Below are positions 9,016 through 18,162 of a stretch of DNA of 37,097 bases, one piece after another. The notes under the pieces are model-generated. The model searched no databases. It worked only from the letters and a program-made list of their open reading frames with translations, and was not told the DNA's origin. Position 1 is the first letter of the stretch, and each line of letters starts with the position of its first letter. The translations under genes and the position numbers were made by a program. The DNA is from Eubacterium sp. (GTDB taxonomy: Bacteria; Bacillota; Clostridia; Lachnospirales; Lachnospiraceae), in the NCBI GenBank assembly GCA_017623885.1, contig JAGAOE010000100.1, positions 1 through 37,097 on the forward strand. Direction: 5' to 3'.

Positions 9016-9028
9016 CCATAGATAAAAT

Positions 9029-9047
9029 AGACTGTGTCACACAGTCT
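9029..9047 (+). other. Small hairpin between ffh and rpsP
   Basis: AGACTGTG (9029-9036) and CACAGTCT (9040-9047) form a perfect 8-bp stem with a 3-nt loop. It has no U-tract, so a terminator is unlikely; an RNA-processing or stability role between ffh and the more highly expressed rpsP is possible. It ends 10 nt before the rpsP Shine-Dalgarno. Confidence 0.4.
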
Positions 9048-9074
9048 GACAAATTTCAAGGAGGTGAAACGAAA

Positions 9075-9320
9075 ATGGCAGTAAAGATCAGATTAAAGAG
9101 ATTAGGACAGAAGAAGGCTCCTTTCTATAGAATCGTTGTTGCAGATTCAAGAACTGCACGTAACGGACAGAGCATCGATGAGATCGGAACTTATGATCCT
9201 ACAAAGAACCCCAGCGAGTATCATGTAGACGCTGAGGCAGCTAAGAAGTGGTTAGCAAACGGCGCTCAGCCTACTGAGACAGTTGCAAAGATTTTCAAGT
9301 TAGCTGGCATCGAGAAATAA
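9075..9320 (+). CDS. rpsP: 30S ribosomal protein S16
   Basis: 81-residue S16, an assembly protein of the 30S body. The start [20 protein letters not shown] and the following [11 protein letters not shown] are the family signature. An extended Shine-Dalgarno AAGGAGGTGA (9058-9067) precedes the ATG, as expected for a highly expressed ribosomal gene. It is followed after 13 nt by khpA, the usual arrangement. Confidence 0.99.
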   Translation: MAVKIRLKRLGQKKAPFYRIVVADSRTARNGQSIDEIGTYDPTKNPSEYHVDAEAAKKWLANGAQPTETVAKIFKLAGIEK

Positions 9321-9333
9321 GTGAGGTAGACCA

Positions 9334-9564
9334 ATGAAGGAATTAGTGGAAGTCATCGCAAAAGCCTTGGTCGATTACCCGGATCAAGTCGTAGTTACAG
9401 AGACGGAAACCGATAAGTCTATCGTTGTGGAACTTCGCGTTGCACAGTCCGACATGGGAAAGGTGATTGGCAAGCAGGGGCGTATTGCGAAAGCAATCCG
9501 TTCTGTAGTGAAGGCAGCAGCCTCAAAAAGTGAAAAGAAAGTTATTGTAGATATTATGCAATAA
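9334..9564 (+). CDS. khpA: KH-domain RNA-binding protein KhpA (YlqC)
   Basis: A 76-residue single-KH protein. The RNA-binding GXXG loop is GKQG (46-49) in GKVIGKQGRIAKAIRSVV. In pneumococcus and other Firmicutes KhpA pairs with KhpB/Jag and affects cell division and translation of specific mRNAs. It lies in the conserved rpsP-khpA-rimM order. The start is uncertain by a few codons only. Confidence 0.96.
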   Translation: MKELVEVIAKALVDYPDQVVVTETETDKSIVVELRVAQSDMGKVIGKQGRIAKAIRSVVKAAASKSEKKVIVDIMQ

Positions 9565-9574
9565 TTATGAGGGG

Positions 9575-9600
9575 AGCATGTCGCAAGCGGCATGCTTTAT
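9575..9600 (+). terminator. Terminator-like hairpin between khpA and rimM
   Basis: AGCATGTCGC (9575-9584) pairs with GCGGCATGCT (9587-9596) as a 10-bp stem with one G-T pair and a two-base gap, followed by TTTATTCCTTTAT. It may act as a partial terminator that lowers rimM-trmD expression relative to rpsP. Confidence 0.6.
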
Positions 9601-9663
9601 TCCTTTATATAAGCTTTTGCTTGCTAAAGGGATAAAGCACTGAATAGAATGAGGAAATGATAT

Positions 9664-10191
9664 ATGGATAATTTATTACAGGTAGGTGCAATATTGGATA
9701 CGCACGGACTGCGCGGAGAAGTAAAGGTGTTTCCGACGACAGATGATCCGTCGCGCTATGATGATTTAAAAGAAGTCGAATTGTTGACGAAAGAAGGAAC
9801 CTATAGACATTTACAGGTGTCGGGTGTAAGATATTTTAAAAATCTTGTAATTGTAAAGTTTAAAGATTTGAATCATATCAATGATGTAGAAAAGTATAAA
9901 AAATGTAATTTGTATGTGACACGAGAACATGCGGTTCCCTTAGAGGAAAATGAGTATTTTGTTGCGGATTTGATCGGATTGCAGGCAAACAGTGACGAGG
10001 GAGAACATCTCGGTACATTAAAAGAAGTACTGCAGACCGGTGCAAATGATGTGTATGTGATTTTATCTGAGTCAGGTGAAGAACTGCTCGTTCCGGCGAT
10101 TCACGAATGTGTGCAGGAAGTAAATATCGAAGAAGGTTATGTGACACTGCATTTATTACCCGGATTACGAGAAGTGAATAAAAAGGATTAA
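9664..10191 (+). CDS. rimM: Ribosome maturation factor RimM
   Basis: A 175-residue 16S rRNA processing factor that binds S19 and helps mature the 30S head. The N-terminal domain has [20 protein letters not shown] (about 9-28); the C-terminal PRC-barrel has [13 protein letters not shown] and [20 protein letters not shown] (about 138-157). The ATG is preceded by GAGGAAATGAT, a somewhat close site. trmD starts 4 nt after its stop, so the two are translationally linked. Confidence 0.98.
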   Translation: MDNLLQVGAILDTHGLRGEVKVFPTTDDPSRYDDLKEVELLTKEGTYRHLQVSGVRYFKNLVIVKFKDLNHINDVEKYKKCNLYVTREHAVPLEENEYFVADLIGLQANSDEGEHLGTLKEVLQTGANDVYVILSESGEELLVPAIHECVQEVNIEEGYVTLHLLPGLREVNKKD

Positions 10192-10195
10192 ACGT

Positions 10196-10942
10196 ATGAA
10201 TTTTTATATTTTGACATTGTTTCCGGATATGGTGGCAGAAGGGCTGCACACGAGTATTATCGGTCGTGCGGCACAAAAAGGACTGCTGTCTATTCGTTGT
10301 ATCAATATCAGGGATTATACTTTAGATAAACATAAAAAAGTGGATGATTACCCGTATGGCGGTGGGGCCGGAATGGTTATGCAGGCGCAGCCGGTATATG
10401 ATGCGTGGCGCTCTGTGGTAGAGGAGATCGGTTATCAGCCGCGCACGATATATTTGACACCGCAGGGGGGTGTTTTTCATCAGACGCAGGCAAAGCAGTT
10501 TGCCTGTGAAAAGGATTTAATACTGTTGTGCGGACATTATGAGGGGATTGATGAACGTGTATTAGAAGAAATTGTGACCGATTATGTGTCGATTGGTGAT
10601 TATGTCCTGACCGGAGGAGAGCTGGCGGCGATGGTTATGGTCGATGCAATCAGCAGAATGGTGCCGGGCGTGTTGACAAATGATGAGTCCGGCAGCACCG
10701 AATCGCTGGAGGGAAATCTGTTAGAATATCCGCAGTATTCGAGACCGGAAACGTGGAACGGAAAGAAAGTGCCTGCCATTTTATTGTCCGGAGATCACGC
10801 AAAGGTCGATGCATGGCGGAGAGAGCAATCCGTACTTCGCACCGCACAGCGCAGACCGGATTTATTAGAAAAGGCGGATTTGACACAAAAGGAGCAGGAA
10901 CTGGTAAAACGTGTGCAAAGTGAAAATGAGAATGAAGTATGA
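10196..10942 (+). CDS. trmD: tRNA (guanine-37-N1)-methyltransferase
   Basis: SPOUT-family enzyme that methylates G37 of tRNAs reading CNN codons using S-adenosylmethionine, preventing +1 frameshifting. The 248 residues include [38 protein letters not shown] and the knot region [20 protein letters not shown]. The TGA stop overlaps the next gene's start codon as ATGA (10939-10942), tying the following GNAT-like gene to trmD translation. In most relatives rplS would follow here. Confidence 0.99.
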   Translation: MNFYILTLFPDMVAEGLHTSIIGRAAQKGLLSIRCINIRDYTLDKHKKVDDYPYGGGAGMVMQAQPVYDAWRSVVEEIGYQPRTIYLTPQGGVFHQTQAKQFACEKDLILLCGHYEGIDERVLEEIVTDYVSIGDYVLTGGELAAMVMVDAISRMVPGVLTNDESGSTESLEGNLLEYPQYSRPETWNGKKVPAILLSGDHAKVDAWRREQSVLRTAQRRPDLLEKADLTQKEQELVKRVQSENENEV

Positions 10943-11793
10943 AAAATTCGAAAACAAAGCTGGTTGAGCTGACAACTGAGAATATAACCGAATACAAATC
11001 TGTCTTGGGCGCAGAGGCCGCCGAGAATATCGTTAGAAAATATTATCGGGGCATAGCGCTTCACGAAGCGTCGAATATGTCGCTACTGGCTGTTTTACTC
11101 TGGGAGAAAAAACAGCAGACGGCAGAAATTTCTGCTTTTTATATGAAAGATGATGAGGCAGGAAAAGCACTTCTGGCGGCATATAAAGAAGCGATTTTTG
11201 CAGAAGATATGACGGATACTGTGATTGAACTTCCGGCGGAGGGCAGTGAAGCGGTCTGCTCTTTGCTCCGCGAGATGGGGTTTCATTTGCAGGAAAGGGA
11301 AAGTAACGAAATCTGTCTTTCTGTTGACGAGCTTTCCCAATTGCCTGTGATGGAAACACAGAATGTCACATCGGAGATTCGAAGCATCGGAAGTCTGACA
11401 CTTCCACAGATGCAAAAAGGACTTATCAGAGCACACTTTGGAAATAAGACAGGAAAGATGTTGACTGATTTGACGGCACTCCCGGTCTCATGGTTTGAAC
11501 CGGATATTTCCTGCTGTGTTTTGCAGGAAGGAATCGTCAACGGACTTCTATTAATACATAAAACAGAAACAGACAGGCTGGCTGTACAACTGATGTATAT
11601 AGAGCAGAATCTTTCACAGGTGTATATACTTCGCATGATTCAGTTTGCCGTGAAACGAGCCCGAGAGAAATACCCTGCAGATACGCAGGTTGTTGTAAAA
11701 TGTTGTAACCCGGAAATAAAAGCTTTCACCGAAAAACTCTTTCGGAAGAAAAGTGAGCAAATCGTCATTCGAGGTGAAAAATCGGAGAGATAG
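10939..11793 (+). CDS. GNAT-like protein, first gene of the trmD-rplS insert
   Basis: A 284-residue protein of unknown function. It looks like two degenerate GNAT-type halves. The N half (about 45-130) has a strand-helix-strand pattern ending [19 protein letters not shown], but no clear acetyl-CoA loop (R/QxxGxG/A). The C half (about 185-275) has [20 protein letters not shown] followed by a helix and strand ([21 protein letters not shown]). This C half resembles residues 190-300 of the protein at 18163, for example FFDEDLSVLKIKDKKICGGLL, so the two are probably paralogues. It may have lost acetyl transfer and serve as a binding partner. It overlaps trmD by 4 nt and precedes the giant protein by 12 nt with GGAGGG upstream of that gene. 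Confidence 0.6.
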   Translation: MKNSKTKLVELTTENITEYKSVLGAEAAENIVRKYYRGIALHEASNMSLLAVLLWEKKQQTAEISAFYMKDDEAGKALLAAYKEAIFAEDMTDTVIELPAEGSEAVCSLLREMGFHLQERESNEICLSVDELSQLPVMETQNVTSEIRSIGSLTLPQMQKGLIRAHFGNKTGKMLTDLTALPVSWFEPDISCCVLQEGIVNGLLLIHKTETDRLAVQLMYIEQNLSQVYILRMIQFAVKRAREKYPADTQVVVKCCNPEIKAFTEKLFRKKSEQIVIRGEKSER

Positions 11794-11805
11794 GAGGGTA
11801 GTAAA

Positions 11806-14800
11806 ATGGATGAAGTATGGAAGCAAAAGGCGGAAAGTATCTTTGCAAAGCAGCAGCGAACGGCTGTCAATATGCAGACGACACCTATGAACGATGAGGC
11901 GCAGCGTGAGTTTTACAGCATCCATCAGACAAAACAGGATGTTGCGGAAATCAACGAGCTGCTTCAGACGAATCAAATGGATGTTGCTACACAATCTGAG
12001 ACAATGAATCTTTCGCAGGATTATGTGCATCGCCTGCAGGCAATTCAGAACAGAAATCTTTCGCATATTCTACTGAATGAAAATAAATTTGGCGGCGACA
12101 GCGAACAGATGAAAAATGTCAAAGTGAGTGTAGAGGAAGTGGAACGCCTGCTGAGCTCTCAGGATGAAAATGCAGGGTCACTTGCGTATATAGAGAAGCT
12201 GGAAACTGCATACAGAGTAGCCATTTCTCATTGCCAGTACTACTGCGATCATAAAAACCCCAGATTTTCAACCGGTATCGAGCGAAAAAATGCCGTGTTG
12301 GCAACGTTGAAGTATCTGCGGGACGAAGCGGCTCAGTTGGAAACGGTAAAGAAACTGGTGCAGGAAGAAGGACTGGATGTTGAATTTGCCAACGGCAAGG
12401 AACTGCTCCTGCTCGGACGGGATATGCAGGATACCATTCCTGAAAGTGAAAAAACAGTAAAAAAAGAAAACTTTGAAATCAGTGATTTGACGTATGAGAA
12501 TTTCACACAAATGATAGGCACGCATAATCGTGGTCAGGTGGAATTCGGGAAACAAGGACTGAAGATTATCAATAATGGCGTGTTCTCCAGAAGCAAAGGG
12601 GAGGAATCTGCTGAAAATCTGCAGATTCGCAGACATTTTCTGGATGTTGCCAGAATCAAACTCGGCACACGGGCGACCCTTGCGACGCTGGCGCAGTTGA
12701 CAAAGGATTTGGGACTTGAGGATGTAAATCAGCAGACCGCCAAACCGCTCGATCGTCAAACCATAAAAAAAATCGTATCACTGATTAATGAAAATACTTC
12801 TGAGGTCACAAGACATCAGGAATCTGCAAAAAAATATGCAGAAAATATAGATTTATCAAGTGCAGAGTATGCATTAACGCGCGATGAATTTCTTGCATCT
12901 GCGGTATCTCGAATACTGGGGGATGAAACCGATGCAGAAGATCGTATTTCCACTCCGGTAGAAAAGGAAACACTTCTGAAAGCACAAATTGCGGCGATTA
13001 TTCAGGAGGCATCAAGTGATTTCTCAGAAGATTTTCAGGCTGTGAAAATTCCGCCGCTGACAAAGCATCAGATGGATAACCTCGCGAAAGGAAATATTTC
13101 GTTACTCCGTGACAATATTTTTTCAAGTTTGCAGCAGCTTTGTATGGGAATGGGGCATATGAACGGCGGAAACCCTCTGCGTCATGCGCCGATTTATTCC
13201 ATTAATCACGGGCATACCATTAAGACCATTGCAGCACTTAATATTCGAAAAATGGCGGCACAGACTGCGAACGAAAGGGCATTGGCAGCGCAGCAATTGG
13301 ACACATATATCAAAGAAATGTCCTACAAATTTTATTTTATGGTGAGTATGAGCGACTCGATGCCTTTTACAGCGAATGAGTTCGAACAGCTCCAGGTAGG
13401 CGCATTTATTTCAGCCGGTGCTGACGGTCTTGAACAGGAAGTAGAAAAGCGACTGCCGGAATGCAAAGCATGGAAGTCTGATCAGGCAAAAATGAATGCA
13501 GGACTGAATAAATTAAAGGTTTTGTGCAATCAGCTTCACGAACTTTCTGAGCTGAGAGAAAAAGCGTTCAGGGAAGGCTTGTATGATGCGGACGCGGAAC
13601 AATACAAAGAGCTTGGCAGAAATATTCAGCAGGCGCTTGCAGACGAAGCCGGCTTAGCAGAGATGGAGTTTGTAGCGACTGAACTGAAGGGTACGAGATT
13701 CTATACCGGTATGCAGGAAATCAAAGGTCGCGTGCAGCGTGCATTTGATTTTGAACAGGCTTCGCAGAAGGTTGCTACAGCGATGACCTGCAATGGTAAT
13801 CACGGCGAAAGGCAGCCGAGTGAGAATTATCGAAAAGTACGCGATGATTATCACGAAGCGACGCAGGATGAAAAGCTGGCGAAAACACTGGGCAAGCTGA
13901 ATGCGAAAGAAAGAAATCTCGCTGAAATTCTGCTGGCGAAAAAATCTGCCTCTCACAGTATTGGTGATGACCAGAGTTTATTAAATGGCATTACACAGTT
14001 ATACAGAAAGCTAAAGGAGATGCCTCGAAATGAAGAAGCATTGGTGGAGGACATTTCTATTGGCGATACGCTATTGCGATTGGTAAAAGACGAAAACAAC
14101 AGTCTTTCCATCGTATTTAATAATCTGACGATTTCATTGCCTTGCCATAGTGTAACGCTTGCAGATCATATGGAAGTAGATATTGTAAGAAACGAAACCA
14201 TATATGGAAAGGAACTGGTTCAGAATATATTAGACGGTCTGACACTTCAGGAAGATCAGGTCGGAGAATACAGCAGAGGACGTCAGATTTGTCTGGAATA
14301 TTTTGGAAATAAGGGAATTGTAGCGTCAAAACTTACCAATGTTCCCACGACGGAACTTATTTCTTACGCAAAACACCATCAGATGGGCTATCTGACGAAC
14401 GAAGGACTGTTCCGCATGGTTGATATGATTGAAAATGCGGAGCATCTGAATGGCAGTGAGGTGCTGAATCTCATCGAACTGATGGAAGCACAGAAGAATC
14501 AGGGACTGGAAGAGAAGGTCGTGATTTCTGCGCAGCGACAGGAAAGAAGAACGTTAGAAGAGGGTGCAAAATGGAATGCACAGGAACAGCCGATTGTGGA
14601 TCTTGTTTCAGACTTGATTTTTTCAAAAGAAACGTGGAAAGCAGAGAAACTTTTGCAAAATCCGGCTGAACGGATGCGTATGGTGCTCAAGACCCATAGT
14701 GGTGCGCTTTTGGCAATGATACTGAATCCGGCATTGTTTGATAATGTCGTAGATAAGATGCCGCTGCCGGATGCAGAAGAAGGTCAGCAGGGCATGAAAG

Positions 14801-16473
14801 ACATCATTAAACAGGGATTCCGGTCATTTTTGCAGGATGAACAGCTCGCACAATTGCGGACGGTTGCTGCAACGCCTGTTATGGGAACGTTTATGGCTGC
14901 GGCTGCCCTTACGACCGCATTGCAAAGCGATGAAATTTTAAATCCGTTGGTTGAACTGGATGCGCAAATCAGTGAGACGGTGGAATCGAGTACAGCAGAA
15001 ATACAGCGTATGGTTAAGGCGGCGATTGGAAAAGTTTTCCAAGAACAAGATGGCCAGCCGGTACAACAGGAACAAGCTGTCCAGCCGGTCCAGCAGGAAC
15101 AGACAGAACGAAAGACAATGCAGCAATATCGCGACGAGCGGGCAAGGCTGGATCAGATTATTCGTGAATCGGTCAGTGGTCAGCGTGGTCAGGGAAAATT
15201 CACGAAGATTATACTGGAAAACTATTTTACCAGTGTTTCCATGTTGGATAAGCGTACGATGTTAGCTTCGGCAATCCGCAATTCCAGACCGTCTACGGTT
15301 CCGGCGGATGCGACAGAAGAACAGAAAAAAGTCATGCAGACAAAAGCGATGGGTTCCTATCTCAGCGGTCTCTTAAAAGGTGCAGGTCCTCTTCTGCAGA
15401 AGATTTTGCAGGGTATGCCGTTAGACAGTATGCCGGAGGAATTAAGAACGGCACTGAAGGATATGAAATCCAATCTGGCTCCCATTCCGGACACGATTGT
15501 CAAAGCAGAGCTGTGGGGTATTGTGGAGCGTTCAAAAGGCAATATTACCAAGATAGAATTGCAGCGTTCCCTGGGTGCGGCATCGGTAGGCGAGGCGTTT
15601 CTTTGTAAAATGTACGGTCCGCAGATTCCGGCGGAAGGAAAAACGGTGGTAGTAAAGCTGCTGCGTCCGGATGTGCGCAATCGAATGATGCGTGAAAAGC
15701 CGATTTTGCTGGCATGTGCAAGACAGACCGACGATGGTATGGAAGCGACCTACAAAGGACAGTTGGAGCGTATCGAAGAAGAACTGGATCTCACCATAGA
15801 AGCAAAGAACGTGGAAAAAGGAGGCATTTACGATGCTCCTTTTGCAGATGTCACCTCCGTAAAAGTAAACAGTATGGCGGAGCCTACGACGAATACGCTT
15901 GTTTTGGAACTGGCAGAGGGCGAAACGGTAGACCGTTATATGGAGCGGACACGCTCCGATTATGCAAGACTGGTGACACCTCTGTATCGGGAAAATGAGA
16001 CAGACACGGATGTAAATACGAATCCGAGCACTCTAAATATCAACTCAAAGAATGTCAAAATGGTTACGGAAGTACGTGAACAGTTGACACAAATGCTCGC
16101 AACCTTGCAGAAGCGTCAGGCGCATATGATTAACTTGGCGCGTGCATGGGTCACAGAAGGTATATACGGTGCAGGATTTTATCATGGTGACTTGCATGCC
16201 GGTAATATCATGATTAATGATGAGAAACTGACGGTCATCGACTTTGGTAATGCGACAAGTCTGACGAGAGATCAGCAGACACATATCATGCGTATGATGG
16301 CAGCGGCATCTGCCGGAAAGATGGAGCTTTTCCGTGAAGGTTTTCATGCGCTTATGAAAAATACGGATGAGAATTTCTATGAGCAAAACAAAGAGGCTCT
16401 GGGAGATGAGATAAAGCGTATTTTGCATTGGGTAGCGCAGAAGATGCAGCGCAGCGTATTTTTGCGACATTGA
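11806..16473 (+). CDS. Giant protein with divergent UbiB/ABC1-type kinase domain (interrupted at the 3' end)
   Basis: A 1555-residue predicted cytoplasmic protein without signal peptide or membrane segments. The first ~1150 residues are mostly helical and unrecognised; a Gln-rich duplication (QPVQQEQ twice) lies near 1084-1098. From about 1190 it matches the UbiB/AarF/ABC1 atypical kinase pattern: AGPLLQKILQGMP, where KILQ (1199-1202) sits at the family's KxGQ; a G-A-A-S loop (1257-1260) in place of AAAS; VVVK with K1284; EELDLTIEAKN (1325-1335); the catalytic loop HGDLHAGN (1460-1467; D1462, N1467); and DFG (1479-1481). The frame stops at 16473, but the expected end of the domain continues in another frame from about 16430, so the gene is probably about 2,090 codons with a frameshift. 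Substrate and role are unknown; quinone synthesis, the usual UbiB role, is not suggested by the setting. Confidence 0.8.
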   Translation: MDEVWKQKAESIFAKQQRTAVNMQTTPMNDEAQREFYSIHQTKQDVAEINELLQTNQMDVATQSETMNLSQDYVHRLQAIQNRNLSHILLNENKFGGDSEQMKNVKVSVEEVERLLSSQDENAGSLAYIEKLETAYRVAISHCQYYCDHKNPRFSTGIERKNAVLATLKYLRDEAAQLETVKKLVQEEGLDVEFANGKELLLLGRDMQDTIPESEKTVKKENFEISDLTYENFTQMIGTHNRGQVEFGKQGLKIINNGVFSRSKGEESAENLQIRRHFLDVARIKLGTRATLATLAQLTKDLGLEDVNQQTAKPLDRQTIKKIVSLINENTSEVTRHQESAKKYAENIDLSSAEYALTRDEFLASAVSRILGDETDAEDRISTPVEKETLLKAQIAAIIQEASSDFSEDFQAVKIPPLTKHQMDNLAKGNISLLRDNIFSSLQQLCMGMGHMNGGNPLRHAPIYSINHGHTIKTIAALNIRKMAAQTANERALAAQQLDTYIKEMSYKFYFMVSMSDSMPFTANEFEQLQVGAFISAGADGLEQEVEKRLPECKAWKSDQAKMNAGLNKLKVLCNQLHELSELREKAFREGLYDADAEQYKELGRNIQQALADEAGLAEMEFVATELKGTRFYTGMQEIKGRVQRAFDFEQASQKVATAMTCNGNHGERQPSENYRKVRDDYHEATQDEKLAKTLGKLNAKERNLAEILLAKKSASHSIGDDQSLLNGITQLYRKLKEMPRNEEALVEDISIGDTLLRLVKDENNSLSIVFNNLTISLPCHSVTLADHMEVDIVRNETIYGKELVQNILDGLTLQEDQVGEYSRGRQICLEYFGNKGIVASKLTNVPTTELISYAKHHQMGYLTNEGLFRMVDMIENAEHLNGSEVLNLIELMEAQKNQGLEEKVVISAQRQERRTLEEGAKWNAQEQPIVDLVSDLIFSKETWKAEKLLQNPAERMRMVLKTHSGALLAMILNPALFDNVVDKMPLPDAEEGQQGMKDIIKQGFRSFLQDEQLAQLRTVAATPVMGTFMAAAALTTALQSDEILNPLVELDAQISETVESSTAEIQRMVKAAIGKVFQEQDGQPVQQEQAVQPVQQEQTERKTMQQYRDERARLDQIIRESVSGQRGQGKFTKIILENYFTSVSMLDKRTMLASAIRNSRPSTVPADATEEQKKVMQTKAMGSYLSGLLKGAGPLLQKILQGMPLDSMPEELRTALKDMKSNLAPIPDTIVKAELWGIVERSKGNITKIELQRSLGAASVGEAFLCKMYGPQIPAEGKTVVVKLLRPDVRNRMMREKPILLACARQTDDGMEATYKGQLERIEEELDLTIEAKNVEKGGIYDAPFADVTSVKVNSMAEPTTNTLVLELAEGETVDRYMERTRSDYARLVTPLYRENETDTDVNTNPSTLNINSKNVKMVTEVREQLTQMLATLQKRQAHMINLARAWVTEGIYGAGFYHGDLHAGNIMINDEKLTVIDFGNATSLTRDQQTHIMRMMAAASAGKMELFREGFHALMKNTDENFYEQNKEALGDEIKRILHWVAQKMQRSVFLRH

Positions 16474-18077
16474 TGCGTGCGCAGGAAATGGGAATGGAGC
16501 TGCCGCCCGCGATCTTCAATTTTTCGCAATCTCAGATTCGTTTGCAGGCATCGATTGATGAAATGAACCGATTGATCACAGACATACAGGCACAGTTAAA
16601 GGAATTTGCTTCGGTTCGTGCACATGGAGTAAAAGAAGATTACGAACATACGATAGACCTGCATTTGAAGTTCAGAGACAGAATGGGGACTGCATCAGAG
16701 AGTGTATTGTCGGAAGAGTTGAAGGCATATCGTGGACTAAATATCTCGAAGGAAGCGTTGCGGGGGATTTTGAATGCAGACCAAAAAAGGCCCGGTGTCT
16801 TTGCATCTGATATAAAGGACCGTTTGCAACCTTATATGGATGAAGGGAATAAGAGCGTGGAGTCCTTACGGCAGAAAGTCGATCATGATAGCACATCGCC
16901 ATTCATGGCGGGGGATGTCGAGGAGTTGCTGGGCATGTACGCGTGTATTTGTGATCAGACGACGGAAGCAGAATACCAGACCTTCTGTCGGGAGTTTCAG
17001 CAGGCATTCAACGATTATCTGGACGAATGCAAGCAGCGAAAATCGATGCCGAAGGATGAAAAAACTCCTGTGGTAAGCGCAGCGAAAAATCGGATGCTGG
17101 ATTATCTGAACAGATTGGCTGAAAAGTTCAATACATTTGTAGATCGTTTATCTGCAGATGGAGACAGAATGAAGGAAGCCGGAGAAGACCAAAGGGAGGC
17201 ATTGGAAGCTGCGTTCATGGAGAAGTTTGAAAAATGCAGTATCATTCAGTTGATGAAGAAAGCATCCGGATTCAAGAATGCGTTCAGCAAAATGTATGCT
17301 TTGAAGCATAGAGAAGAGGCTGACCCGGTTTTTGAAAATTGGTTTGCGGACACTGACAACTACGGAGAACAGATGCGAGAAGCTTATACTGCTTTCAGAA
17401 ATGCGCAAAAAGACGGCAGTATGGATGCGATGGTAAAATTCACTGCTTTCATGAACATTTATCGTAAGGCTGTTGACAATCGGGTGACGGCAGATCGTAA
17501 TTCCCTGTATCATGAAGTGAATTACAATTCGCCTGCGGACTTTGTTGATGTTATGGGAAATGTCATTAGTGAAAACGTAAGAGCTTCGTTAGCACGTTTG
17601 GGCAAGAGTGCTTTTTCTCTGCAAAAAGAAATGCAAGAGGATGCGGAACGTTTGTATCAGGCAAAGGTAGCAGAACGTGAAGAACAAGCGCGGCAGGAAC
17701 AAGCGCGACAAGACCAGATGAATGAAGAATACCTTGCTTATGTGGCAGAGCGTCAAGCGAAGGCAGGAATGACTGAACCTACAGCGGAGCAAAAGCCGGC
17801 GGAGTCGGAGTCGGTCGAGATAACTGAAAATCAAGAGGTATCTGTGACAGAAGAAGTAAAAGAGACTCCGGTGACAGAAGAAGAAAAAGAGGTTTCGGTA
17901 ACGCAAGAAACGCAAGAAGCTCCGGTGGTGGAAGAAGTGAAAGATACTCCGGTGACGGAAGAGATAAAAGAGACACCCGTGACGGAAGCTGAAGCAGATA
18001 CAGAGGAGACAGAGGATGCGCTCATTCAGAGAAACATGTCCCGCTCGCCGGTTATAACCATCGATGATGTGGATTAA
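16428..18077 (+). CDS. C-terminal continuation of the giant kinase-like protein, in the -1 frame
   Basis: This frame is open from a TGA at 16407 to the TAA at 18075. Its first residues (GSAEDAAQRIFATLMRAQEM, then GMELPPAIFNFSQSQ) look like the helical end of a UbiB-type domain, where an LPP motif is usual, so it probably belongs to the upstream gene. The nominal TTG start at 16428 has no ribosome binding site. Residues about 60-400 are helical and unrecognised. The C-terminus is charged (REEQARQEQARQDQ near 408-424), then six 9-residue acidic repeats of the type ETPVTEEIK, ending SRSPVITIDDVD. If translated alone it would need internal initiation; a frameshift mutation, sequencing error or frameshifting are the alternatives. 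Confidence 0.65.
   Translation: MGSAEDAAQRIFATLMRAQEMGMELPPAIFNFSQSQIRLQASIDEMNRLITDIQAQLKEFASVRAHGVKEDYEHTIDLHLKFRDRMGTASESVLSEELKAYRGLNISKEALRGILNADQKRPGVFASDIKDRLQPYMDEGNKSVESLRQKVDHDSTSPFMAGDVEELLGMYACICDQTTEAEYQTFCREFQQAFNDYLDECKQRKSMPKDEKTPVVSAAKNRMLDYLNRLAEKFNTFVDRLSADGDRMKEAGEDQREALEAAFMEKFEKCSIIQLMKKASGFKNAFSKMYALKHREEADPVFENWFADTDNYGEQMREAYTAFRNAQKDGSMDAMVKFTAFMNIYRKAVDNRVTADRNSLYHEVNYNSPADFVDVMGNVISENVRASLARLGKSAFSLQKEMQEDAERLYQAKVAEREEQARQEQARQDQMNEEYLAYVAERQAKAGMTEPTAEQKPAESESVEITENQEVSVTEEVKETPVTEEEKEVSVTQETQEAPVVEEVKDTPVTEEIKETPVTEAEADTEETEDALIQRNMSRSPVITIDDVD
17835..17996 (+). repeat. Six 27-bp coding tandem repeats (9-residue acidic units)
   Basis: Six consecutive 27-nt units encode EVSVTEEVK, ETPVTEEEK, EVSVTQETQ, EAPVVEEVK, DTPVTEEIK and ETPVTEAEA. 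The units keep reading frame and a strict pattern (E/D-x-x-V-T/V-E/Q-E), and they differ by several silent and amino-acid changes, so the array is not freshly expanded. It probably forms a disordered acidic linker. Confidence 0.85.
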
Positions 18078-18162
18078 ATCGGAGAGTCGCAATGCTGCAA
18101 AAACGCTCGCATTCGCAACGAAGAAAGAACGGAATCGTTACAGAAAGGAATGAAACAGAAAA

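Noticed and set aside
9621..9650. Promoter TTGCTA-18-TAGAAT before rimM
   Set aside because: Transcription would begin about 7 nt before the start codon and drop the ribosome binding site.
16455..16467. Programmed -1 slippery site at GTATTTTTG before the 16473 stop
   Set aside because: In the zero frame it reads A TTT TTG, so the first base of the heptamer breaks the X XXY YYZ rule, and slipping there would skip the well-formed GSAEDAAQRIF helix encoded upstream in the -1 frame.
17835..17996. CRISPR array
   Set aside because: The 27-bp units are contiguous, in frame and diverged, with no spacers.
17589..18092. Long minus-strand frames opposite the acidic repeat region
   Set aside because: They mirror the repetitive GAA/GAG coding strand, giving Leu/Ser/Phe-rich strings without start sites or domains.
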